From Porticoccaceae bacterium (GTDB lineage Bacteria > Pseudomonadota > Gammaproteobacteria > Pseudomonadales > Porticoccaceae), in the NCBI GenBank assembly GCA_003491845.1, contig DNBN01000293.1, positions 1-7,826 of the forward strand: a stretch of DNA of 7,826 nucleotides. Direction: 5' to 3'. Shown here in pieces: positions 1 to 6,147 of this stretch. A model generated the notes under the pieces. The model worked only from the letters and a program-made list of their open reading frames with translations. It was not told the origin of the DNA and did no database searches. The first letter of the stretch is position 1. Every line of letters begins with the position of its first letter. Made by a program: the position numbers and the translations under genes.

Positions 1-1
1 A

Positions 2-652
2 AATGTAGCAGAACAAGTTATTACTTTTTTCTTGAGTAGTTTTCCAAGTCTATTTGCCGTTGCGATCTATTTATTATTGGTGCCTGTGTTGGTATTCTTT
101 ATGTTGAGCGATCGGGCAAAGTTAATTGAATTTGTCGGCGGCTTACTGCCAGCTAATAGGCCAGTAATGAGCACCATAATGACTGAAATGAATATTCAAT
201 TTGCTAACTACGTTCGAGGGAAGGCGATTGAAATTTTAATAGTAGGTGCTTTGTCATTTAGTGCTTTTCTAATTATGGGTTTAAACTATGCCGCTTTATT
301 AGCGTTGCTAGTTGGTCTCTCGGTGCTAATTCCTTATATAGGAGCAACGGTTGTTACCCTGCCGGTGTTGCTTATAGGCTTCATGCAGTGGGGTTATTCG
401 CCAGACTTTTTCTGGCTATTTGTGGTCTATGGTGCAATCCAATTTTTTGACGGTAATGTTTTGGTGCCTTTGTTATTTTCAGAAGTTGTTAATTTACATC
501 CTATTGCTATTATCATGGCTGTTTTATTGTTCGGCGGCATATGGGGTTTTTGGGGCGTGTTCTTCGCTATTCCATTGGCGACATTGGTAAAGGCGGTTTT
601 TAATGCTTGGCCAGATGAGGCATATATGATTTTGGATGATTCAGCGAAATAA
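2..652 (+). CDS. perM: PerM / AI-2E family inner-membrane transporter, 5'-truncated by window edge
   Basis: The reading frame is open from the first bases of the window, so this is the C-terminal 216 residues of a protein whose family is usually about 350 residues long. A TTG at 32 is in frame but is not a believable start because the frame continues upstream of it. Visible family features, numbered from the first full codon: a hydrophobic segment at about 17-36 ending in the conserved MLSDR stretch, then a soluble stretch with LLPANR. After that come several closely packed membrane helices from about 77 to 200, with the signature PYIGA at 111-115, DGN at 150-152, VNLHP at 163-167 and a Gly/Trp/Phe-rich stretch at 178-190. 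The pattern closely matches what I recall of Escherichia coli PerM (UPF0118). The family is loosely linked to export of small molecules or ions; the substrate here cannot be told. It ends with TAA, 77 bases before the next gene. Confidence 0.9.
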   Translation, partial: NVAEQVITFFLSSFPSLFAVAIYLLLVPVLVFFMLSDRAKLIEFVGGLLPANRPVMSTIMTEMNIQFANYVRGKAIEILIVGALSFSAFLIMGLNYAALLALLVGLSVLIPYIGATVVTLPVLLIGFMQWGYSPDFFWLFVVYGAIQFFDGNVLVPLLFSEVVNLHPIAIIMAVLLFGGIWGFWGVFFAIPLATLVKAVFNAWPDEAYMILDDSAK

Positions 653-717
653 ATTGTTTATTTATTGAGAGGCTTTCATTATTTCAGCGTATACCATTTG
701 CATAGTTTGCGTTATAC

Positions 718-721
718 AGGG
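718..721 (+). promoter_or_regulatory. Ribosome binding site deciding the start of the DUF2244 gene
   Basis: AGGG lies 8 bases upstream of the ATG at 730. It is only 2 bases from the alternative in-frame TTG at 724, which is too close for normal initiation, so the ATG is preferred. Confidence 0.5.
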
Positions 722-729
722 CCTTGTTT

Positions 730-1245
730 ATGATTGAAATCACTGAAAAAGCAGATAAAACAATAATTAGGCTTGAACCCAATCGATCCGCTAGTTGGCA
801 CGAAACCAGAGTGGCAATTTTAGCGCTATCTGGTTTCATGCTGCTCATAGGAACCGGTTGGCTTATTGCCGGTGTGTGGATGATTATGCCATTTGTTTTT
901 TTGGATATTATGGTGTTTTCCTATTTTTTTTATAGAGTATGTGAGGCCACTTATCAACAGCAGATTATCGTTGTCGAAAAAGATAGAGTATGTTTGCGCT
1001 CTGGAATTCATCGTTTGGGTAGAACTAAAACCTTTTCTCGTCCCTGTTATTTGATTTCGCACAAACGCAAGTCACGAGGTCATCTAAAGGCGTTTTCACT
1101 CACCGATGATACTGAAATCCAAGCAGTAGGTTATTTTTTGAACGAAGATGATTTAAAAAATCTTCGCGATGGACTTATCCATAGTGGATGCATAGAGCTT
1201 GATAGTCAGTGGTGGGTTCCGGAGAAAAAAAGTTCTTTTTACTAA
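730..1245 (+). CDS. DUF2244 domain-containing membrane protein
   Basis: A 171-residue protein when started at the ATG at 730. Its N-terminal part matches the DUF2244 family: a short strand followed by the hallmark EPNRSASW (16-23; the family consensus is PNRSLSW), then two hydrophobic helices at about 27-47 and 49-70 separated by a tight turn. A soluble, beta-rich C-terminal half with many basic residues (97-120) follows. The likely topology is two membrane helices with both ends in the cytoplasm. The biochemical function of DUF2244 proteins is not established, and nothing in the sequence assigns one. It follows perM after 77 bases on the same strand, so co-transcription is possible; no convincing promoter was seen in that gap. 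A candidate terminator lies about 190 bases downstream. The last 15 residues (QWWVPEKK region) look lineage-specific. Confidence 0.85.
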   Translation: MIEITEKADKTIIRLEPNRSASWHETRVAILALSGFMLLIGTGWLIAGVWMIMPFVFLDIMVFSYFFYRVCEATYQQQIIVVEKDRVCLRSGIHRLGRTKTFSRPCYLISHKRKSRGHLKAFSLTDDTEIQAVGYFLNEDDLKNLRDGLIHSGCIELDSQWWVPEKKSSFY

Positions 1246-1254
1246 AAATTAAAG

Positions 1255-1285
1255 GCAGCTGAAGGATGTTGTATGGATCAGTTGC
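1255..1285 (+). repeat. Short hairpin after the DUF2244 gene
   Basis: GCAGCTGA (1255-1262) can pair with TCAGTTGC (1278-1285) over 8 base pairs including one G-U, with a 15-base loop. The following run of eight T (1303-1310) is 17 bases beyond the stem, so it does not have the layout of a standard intrinsic terminator. It may be a 3' end stabilising structure or chance. Confidence 0.25.
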
Positions 1286-1328
1286 GTTGAGTATAGCTGT
1301 AGTTTTTTTTGCTAAATTATTTCCCTGA
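1266..1328 (+). CDS. Doubtful 20-residue hydrophobic mini-ORF
   Basis: ATG at 1266 opens a 20-codon frame ending in TGA at 1326-1328. Almost all residues are hydrophobic (core VALSIAVVFFAKLF), enough for one membrane helix. AAAGG at 1251-1255 is 10 bases upstream, a poor to fair ribosome binding distance, and a second purine patch directly abuts the ATG. The start codon falls in the loop of the hairpin at 1255-1285. AT-rich DNA yields such frames by chance, and no family is recognised. Confidence 0.12.
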   Translation: MLYGSVALSIAVVFFAKLFP

Positions 1329-1356
1329 GCTAGATTTTATTGTGTTAATTAGCATA

Positions 1357-1372
1357 TTTTGTAGTTTAACTA
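1357..1372. promoter_or_regulatory. Operator-like dyad, distal copy (GntR/FadR-type pattern)
   Basis: TAGTT-T-AACTA (1362-1372) is a perfect 11-base dyad and fits TnGTnnnACnA, the general consensus known for FadR-subfamily GntR regulators. It is preceded by TTTTG, so the 10-mer TTTTGTAGTT (1357-1366) is repeated exactly in the proximal copy at 1471-1480. The two dyads start 114 bases apart. Binding by a PdhR-like or other GntR protein is an inference from the pattern and the location ahead of aceE. Confidence 0.35.
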
Positions 1373-1437
1373 TTTAAATTTTATTTGCTAAAAATTAAAT
1401 TTGCATGTAAATCATAGGGTTAAAAAAATTACAAATT

Positions 1438-1462
1438 AGCCCGCTTTTTTTAGGGCTTTTTT
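1438..1462 (+). terminator. Candidate intrinsic terminator
   Basis: AGCCC (1438-1442) pairs with GGGCT (1453-1457) around a 10-base, mostly T loop, and is followed directly by TTTTT (1458-1462). The stem is only 5 base pairs, so strength is uncertain. It would end read-through from the DUF2244 gene just before the proximal dyad. If transcription of aceEF starts upstream of it, it could instead attenuate that transcript. Confidence 0.45.
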
Positions 1463-1473
1463 GTTGCCCATTT

Positions 1474-1488
1474 TGTAGTTATACTACA
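1474..1488. promoter_or_regulatory. Operator-like dyad overlapping a -10-like hexamer upstream of aceE
   Basis: TGTAGT-TAT-ACTACA is a perfect dyad with 6-base arms. Its core TAGTTATACTA (1476-1486) fits TnGTnnnACnA of FadR-subfamily GntR regulators; PdhR, the known repressor of pyruvate dehydrogenase operons in enterobacteria, belongs to that subfamily. The hexamer TATACT (1480-1485) inside it resembles a sigma-70 -10 element, so a bound protein would block a promoter there. Seen: the dyad and hexamer. Inferred: repression of aceEF and the identity of the regulator. Confidence 0.45.
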
Positions 1489-1586
1489 TTTGTACATTTT
1501 GCCCTAAATCTGGCTTTTAATCGATGTTTCCCAAAGAGAAACTGTCAGTTAAAAAACACAAATAACCTCTGAACTGGACCTCCATT

Positions 1587-4241
1587 ATGGATGATTTTGA
1601 TCCCATCGAAACAAAAGAATGGCTTGATGCACTAGACTCGATCTCAAGAGTACATGGGGAGGGTAGAGCAAGTTATATTTTGCACCAGTTAAATGCTCGC
1701 GCGAGTGAATCGGGAATTAAGCTACCTCAGTCGGTGACTATCGCATTTTGCAATACTATTCCCGCGGTGAGAGAAAAAGTTATGCCGGGCGACTTGTTTA
1801 TGGAGCGCCGTATTCGATCACTCGTGCGTTGGAACGCGCTGGCAATGGTTATGCGCGCTAATAGTCAAAGTGAAGGTATTGGTGGCCATATTGCTAGTTT
1901 TTCATCGGCAGCAACTCTTTATGATGTTGGGTTTAATTATTTCTTTCGAGGCCCTGAGGGCAGCGACTTAGGTGATCTGATATTTTTCCAGGGGCATAGC
2001 TCGCCTGGAATGTATGCACGATCCTTTTTAGAAGGTCGTTTATCTATTGAGCAATTAGATAAATTTCGTCGTGAAGTCGATGGTAGCGGTTTGTCCTCTT
2101 ATCCCCACCCTTGGTTGATGCCAGAATACTGGCAGTTTCCGACAGTTTCGATGGGTCTTGGGCCAATACAGGCGATTTATCAGGCGCATGTTATGCGATA
2201 TTTGTCTGCTCGAGGATTGTCCCCCCGGGGAAATAGAAAGGTGTGGGCATTTTTAGGTGATGGTGAGTGTGATGAACCAGAAACCTTGGGCGCTATATCC
2301 TTGGCGGGTCGCGAGGGTCTTGAAAACCTTATTTTTGTTATCAACTGCAATCTGCAGAGGCTGGATGGCCCGGTCCGTGGTAATGGCAAAATTATTCAAG
2401 AGCTTGAAGGTGTGTTTCGTGGGGCTGGCTGGAACGTAATTAAAGTTATCTGGGGAAGGCATTGGGATGCGCTACTAGAAAGAGATAAAAGCGGGTTGTT
2501 GTTACAGCGGATGAATGAGGTCTGTGACGGCGAGCTGCAAAATTATAAATATAATGGTGGCGCCTATACTAGGGAGCATTTCTTTGGAAAATATCCAGAG
2601 CTTCTTGAGTTGGTTAAAGATATGACGGACGACCAAATCATGGGATTAAATCGAGGCGGCCATGATCCCTATAAGGTCTACGCAGCATACTCTGAAGCTA
2701 TGGAGAACAAAGGAACACCCACCGTCATACTCGCTCATACGGTGAAGGGTTATGGGCTAGGGGATGGGGGTCAGGCAGCAAATGACACCCATTCGGTGAA
2801 GAAGTTAGACGTGGAGAATCTTAAAATATTTAGAGATCGTTTTGGTATCCCTATCTCAGACGACCAACTAGAAACAGTGCCTTATTACCGTCCTGCTGAG
2901 GACAGTCCTGAAATGCTTTATATGAAGAATCGTCGAGATAATTTAGGAGGCTCTTTGCCGGCACGTAGATCTGATTTTGACGCGTTGTCAGTGCCGTCTC
3001 TAAAGTCTTTTGACAAGCAGTTAGCTAGCAGCGGTTCTAGAGAATTTTCATCAACTATGGCGTTCGTTCGGGTCTTATCTAGTTTGGTGAAAGACAAGGA
3101 TATCGGCGAGTATGTGGTGCCTATTGTGCCAGATGAGGCAAGAACGTTTGGTATGGAAGGAATGTTCAGACAGTTAGGTATCTATACCTCAGCCGGTCAA
3201 AAGTATGTTCCTCATGACCGTGAACAGATCATGTATTACAAAGAAGATAAAAAGGGCGTTATTTTAGAGGAAGGAATCAATGAAGCAGGCGCTATGTCTG
3301 CATGGCTTGCGCTAGCTACTTCATATAGCACCAGTTCAAGACCGATGATTCCGTTTTATATCTTCTATTCTATGTTCGGCTTTCAACGAATTGGTGACTT
3401 GGCATGGGCCTCTGGTGATAGTCAGGCAAGAGGATTCTTAATTGGCGCAACTGCAGGACGAACCACCCTTAATGGTGAAGGGTTGCAGCATCAGGATGGG
3501 CATAGTTTGATATTGGCAAATACAATTCCAAACTGTAAAAGCTATGATGCTACCTACAGTTATGAGTTAGCAGTGATCATTCAAGATGGGCTCAAATGCA
3601 TGTTTGAGGAAAAACAAAATTGCTTTTATTATCTGACCACTATGAACGAAAATTATACACACCCAGCAATGCCCAAAGGTGCTGAGGATGGAATCATCAA
3701 AGGTATGTATCAGTTACTCCCATGCTCTAAGCCGAAATCCAAGCAACATAAGGTAACCTTAATGGGTGCTGGTACTATTTTGAATGAAGTTGTAGCGGCA
3801 GCGGCGCTTTTGAAAGAAACCTTTAGTGTGGAAGCCGATATTTGGAGTCTTACCAGTGTCAATGAGCTTGTGCGGGAAGGTCAAGCAGTTGATCGTTGGA
3901 ATCTATTACATCCCACTGAGGCTCCAAAACGTAGCTACATTGAGCACCAATTGGCAGGTTTGGATAACCCGGTGGTCATTGCGACTGATTACATGAAAGC
4001 TTATGCTGAGCAGCTGCGACGTTATATCCCAGCACCTATGCATGTGTTGGGAACCGATGGCTTTGGTCGTAGTGATAGTCGTGAAACCTTACGGAAATTC
4101 TTTGAAGTAGATCGCTTTTTTATCGTTGTATCAGCCCTAAAGGGATTAGCTGATACTGGTATTATTGATACTGCAGTGGTTGCCGAGGCAATAACGCAGT
4201 ATGGAATCGATCCAGAGAAAGCCAATCCTCTTTATATGTAA
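1587..4241 (+). CDS. aceE: Pyruvate dehydrogenase E1 component, homodimeric type
   Basis: An 884-residue cytoplasmic enzyme, essentially full length (E. coli AceE is 887). It decarboxylates pyruvate using thiamine diphosphate and transfers the acetyl group to the lipoyl arm of E2. The start fits the family N-terminus (DPIETKEWLDAL at 5-16). The thiamine diphosphate/Mg motif begins GDGECDEPE (224-232) and runs to the NCNLQ stretch; D225, N255 and Q257 are the expected metal ligands. Counterparts of the known E. coli active-site residues are present: H101 and H137, H402 in the mobile loop (NDTHSVKK), E566 in EEGINEAG, Y594, and H635 in GLQHQDGH. The C-terminal transketolase-like part carries GTDGFGRSDSRE (822-833). 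No frameshift or key-residue loss is seen. The ribosome binding site is weak (GGA at 1576-1578). aceF follows after 59 bases. Confidence 0.98.
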   Translation: MDDFDPIETKEWLDALDSISRVHGEGRASYILHQLNARASESGIKLPQSVTIAFCNTIPAVREKVMPGDLFMERRIRSLVRWNALAMVMRANSQSEGIGGHIASFSSAATLYDVGFNYFFRGPEGSDLGDLIFFQGHSSPGMYARSFLEGRLSIEQLDKFRREVDGSGLSSYPHPWLMPEYWQFPTVSMGLGPIQAIYQAHVMRYLSARGLSPRGNRKVWAFLGDGECDEPETLGAISLAGREGLENLIFVINCNLQRLDGPVRGNGKIIQELEGVFRGAGWNVIKVIWGRHWDALLERDKSGLLLQRMNEVCDGELQNYKYNGGAYTREHFFGKYPELLELVKDMTDDQIMGLNRGGHDPYKVYAAYSEAMENKGTPTVILAHTVKGYGLGDGGQAANDTHSVKKLDVENLKIFRDRFGIPISDDQLETVPYYRPAEDSPEMLYMKNRRDNLGGSLPARRSDFDALSVPSLKSFDKQLASSGSREFSSTMAFVRVLSSLVKDKDIGEYVVPIVPDEARTFGMEGMFRQLGIYTSAGQKYVPHDREQIMYYKEDKKGVILEEGINEAGAMSAWLALATSYSTSSRPMIPFYIFYSMFGFQRIGDLAWASGDSQARGFLIGATAGRTTLNGEGLQHQDGHSLILANTIPNCKSYDATYSYELAVIIQDGLKCMFEEKQNCFYYLTTMNENYTHPAMPKGAEDGIIKGMYQLLPCSKPKSKQHKVTLMGAGTILNEVVAAAALLKETFSVEADIWSLTSVNELVREGQAVDRWNLLHPTEAPKRSYIEHQLAGLDNPVVIATDYMKAYAEQLRRYIPAPMHVLGTDGFGRSDSRETLRKFFEVDRFFIVVSALKGLADTGIIDTAVVAEAITQYGIDPEKANPLYM

Positions 4242-4288
4242 ATATTATTTGTGGATAGAGCTCTGGGCTAGCATCATTAGGGAAATAA

Positions 4289-4293
4289 GAGGA
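4289..4293 (+). promoter_or_regulatory. Ribosome binding site supporting the GTG start of aceF
   Basis: GAGGA, within AAGAGGA, ends 7 bases before the GTG at 4301. This good match supports the non-ATG start, which also places the lipoyl domain at its usual position at the extreme N-terminus. Confidence 0.7.
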
Positions 4294-4300
4294 AAATTAA

Positions 4301-5668
4301 GTGGCCAATAAAATTGTAGTAGTTCCAGATTTGGGCGGTGCAGAAACGGTTGACGTTATTGAGCTATGTTTAGCGCAGGGCGAGTCTGTTGATGTAGAGG
4401 GCTCTTTGTTGGTTCTCGAGTCTGATAAGGCGACGATGGATGTACCTAGTCCTTCTGAGGGAACCTTGATCAAGTATTTAGTTGCGGAGGGCGATACCGT
4501 TAAGGTCGGTGATCCCATTGCTGAACTTGACATAGGTTCCGCTTTGTCTGAAGCGGTCGCCGTGTCTGGGGAGGCCTCCGTGCTTGAAGCGAATTTTGAG
4601 GCTAAAGTGGATCTTCAATCTGAATCTTCTTTAAACGTTAAAGAACAATTACAAGAAAAAGTCCAGTCATCTACAGATCAGCTGTCTAATGTGCATCAAG
4701 ACACGCCATTATCTACAGTGAAATCTGATAAAACTGCAGAGGCAAATATCAGTGCCGATGAAAGTGATATTTATGCCGGCCCTGCAGTGCGAATGTTAGC
4801 CCGTGAATTAGGTGTTATCTTGTCCGATGTCCGAGGAAGCGGGCCACGTGGTCGAATAGTAAAAGATGATGTCAGTGACTATGTAAAACAGGCGCTGAGC
4901 CAAAAAAGTGCTTCTAGTGTGTCAATTGATACGGGGATTCCAGCCATTCCAGCGGTTGACTTTAGTAAGTTTGGCGAAATAGAGACGGTTAAATTGACCA
5001 AAATTCAGAAAATTACCGCGGCTAATATGCACCGTAATTGGTTGAATGTTCCTCACGTGACGCAGTTTGACGATGCCGATATTAGTGATCTCGAAGCGTT
5101 TCGCAAGTCATTAAAAAAGCAGAGCGAGGCTCGTGGCATTAGGATTTCGCCAGTTGCTTTTATTATAAAAGCCCTAGCGATAGCCTTAGCTGATAATCCG
5201 GTTTTTAATCGATCCCTAGCAGCAGATGGTGAAAATGTTATTCAAAAATTTTTTTGCAATATTGGTATGGCGGTAGACACCGATAGAGGGCTGGTGGTCC
5301 CAGTGATTCGAAACGTTGATGATATGGGTATCTGGGATATAGCTCAGGCGGTATCAGAGTTGGCCAATAAAGCTAGAGAAGGTAAGCTAACGCCGGCGGA
5401 GATGCAAGGGGGTTGTTTTACCTTGTCAAGTTTGGGTGCGATTGGCGGTAAGGGTTTTACGCCTATAGTAAATTCGCCAGAGGCAGGTATCTTGGGCGTG
5501 TCCAAGTCAGAAATGAAACCTGTATGGGACGGTAATGCTTTTGTTCCTAAGTTAATGCTGCCACTTTCCTTGTCCTATGATCATCGATTAATTAATGGTG
5601 GTGATGCCGGACGGTTCATGACGCAGGTTGTGGCTCTGTTGAGCGATGTTAGGCTGCTCGCCCTTTAA
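4301..5668 (+). CDS. aceF: Pyruvate dehydrogenase E2, dihydrolipoyllysine-residue acetyltransferase
   Basis: A 455-residue core subunit that carries acetyl groups on lipoyl-lysine and passes them to CoA. Domains in order: one lipoyl domain (about 3-77) with the modified lysine K43 in ESDKATMDVPS; a long linker (about 80-157); the peripheral-subunit binding domain that holds E1/E3 (about 158-195, AGPAVRMLAREL and GSGPRGRIVKDDV); a second linker containing IPAIPAVDFSKFG; and the catalytic domain (about 228-455). Catalytic residues are H428 in SYDHRLINGG, with N432 where many E2s have Asp, and a Ser in FTLSSLG (S376). Asn at that position is normal in the Azotobacter/Pseudomonas E2 branch. Only one lipoyl domain is present; E. 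coli has three. The first linker is unusual: rich in Ser, Glu, Lys, Gln and Val, with almost no proline. It starts with GTG and lies between aceE (59 bases) and the glyoxalase gene (23 bases), so it is probably part of one operon. Confidence 0.97.
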   Translation: MANKIVVVPDLGGAETVDVIELCLAQGESVDVEGSLLVLESDKATMDVPSPSEGTLIKYLVAEGDTVKVGDPIAELDIGSALSEAVAVSGEASVLEANFEAKVDLQSESSLNVKEQLQEKVQSSTDQLSNVHQDTPLSTVKSDKTAEANISADESDIYAGPAVRMLARELGVILSDVRGSGPRGRIVKDDVSDYVKQALSQKSASSVSIDTGIPAIPAVDFSKFGEIETVKLTKIQKITAANMHRNWLNVPHVTQFDDADISDLEAFRKSLKKQSEARGIRISPVAFIIKALAIALADNPVFNRSLAADGENVIQKFFCNIGMAVDTDRGLVVPVIRNVDDMGIWDIAQAVSELANKAREGKLTPAEMQGGCFTLSSLGAIGGKGFTPIVNSPEAGILGVSKSEMKPVWDGNAFVPKLMLPLSLSYDHRLINGGDAGRFMTQVVALLSDVRLLAL

Positions 5669-5691
5669 GCTAATTATTTGGAGTCGTAAAG

Positions 5692-6132
5692 ATGCAATTT
5701 CTTCATACTATGGTTCGGATTTCTGATATAGATTCTTCACTTGATTTCTACTGCAAGGGACTGGGTTTAATAGAGGTTGCAAGAAAGGATAGCGAGGCTG
5801 GCCGCTTTACGCTGATTTTTTTGGCGGCGCCGGAAGACTTGAAATCTGCATTAAATAATGATGCTCCGCTAGTCGAGCTGACCTATAATTGGGATCCGGA
5901 AGACTATAGTGGCGGACGCAATTTTGGCCATCTAGCATTTCGAGTTGAAGATATTTATGCTACCTGTGATCATTTGAGCGCTCTTGGTGTGACAATTAAT
6001 CGTCCTCCTAGAGACGGTTATATGGCCTTCATAAAATCGCCTGACGGTGTATCCGTAGAGCTACTGCAAGCTGGTGAAGTACTTGCACCAAAAGAGCCTT
6101 GGCAGTCTATGGGAAACACCGGTTCATGGTGA
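5692..6132 (+). CDS. gloA: Glyoxalase I-like VOC family protein (lactoylglutathione lyase)
   Basis: A 146-residue protein of the vicinal oxygen chelate fold: two beta-alpha-beta-beta-beta modules, the first beginning QFLHTMVRISD and the second NFGHLAFRVED. Glyoxalase I converts the hemithioacetal of methylglyoxal and glutathione to S-lactoylglutathione in the cytoplasm. All four expected metal ligands are present: H5, E62 (VELTYNW), H80 and E123 (SVELL). The short length without the extra loops of the zinc enzymes suggests the Ni/Co-type bacterial class; this metal preference is inferred. A ribosome binding site GGAG (5680-5683) sits 8 bases before the ATG. It begins 23 bases after aceF on the same strand, so it is probably co-transcribed with aceEF. 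A related VOC enzyme with another substrate cannot be excluded, but the E. coli GloA-like HTM and VELTYNW motifs make glyoxalase I the best call. Confidence 0.88.
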   Translation: MQFLHTMVRISDIDSSLDFYCKGLGLIEVARKDSEAGRFTLIFLAAPEDLKSALNNDAPLVELTYNWDPEDYSGGRNFGHLAFRVEDIYATCDHLSALGVTINRPPRDGYMAFIKSPDGVSVELLQAGEVLAPKEPWQSMGNTGSW

Positions 6133-6147
6133 TTATTGATAGCAAGC

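Larger units (their letters stand above)
1246..1586. other. Intergenic region upstream of aceE
   Basis: A 341-base AT-rich stretch with no convincing gene. It holds a weak hairpin (1255-1285), a 20-codon hydrophobic mini-ORF of doubtful reality (1266-1328), two operator-like dyads (1357-1372 and 1474-1488), a candidate intrinsic terminator (1438-1462), and a small perfect dyad AACTG-T-CAGTT at 1540-1550 in the presumed aceE leader. The promoter driving aceEF is expected here. The best -10-like hexamer is TATACT at 1480-1485, inside the second dyad, but no good -35 is visible at the right distance. Confidence 0.6.

Noticed and set aside
724..729. TTG at 724 as the start of the DUF2244 gene
   Set aside because: The AGGG ribosome binding site is only 2 bases from it but 8 bases from the ATG at 730, and the two extra residues add no family similarity.
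826..1062. Antisense open frame opposite the DUF2244 gene
   Set aside because: The composition is that of a shadow frame, while the sense strand matches a known family.
2180..2462. Overlapping open frames on both strands within aceE
   Set aside because: All lie inside the conserved thiamine diphosphate-binding part of aceE and have no independent start signals or family similarity.
4297..4533. Antisense open frame of 78 codons opposite the lipoyl domain of aceF
   Set aside because: It is a shadow of a strongly supported coding region, has no recognisable family, and is low-complexity in Ser and Thr.
5582..5599. Asn instead of Asp in the E2 catalytic DHRxxDG motif (N432 of AceF), suggesting an inactive enzyme
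   Set aside because: Asn at this position is the normal state in the Azotobacter/Pseudomonas branch of E2 proteins, with the catalytic His retained (H428).
6133..6147. Bidirectional terminator between the convergent glyoxalase and acyltransferase genes
   Set aside because: The gap is only 15 bases and no stem-loop followed by a T-run could be found in or around it.
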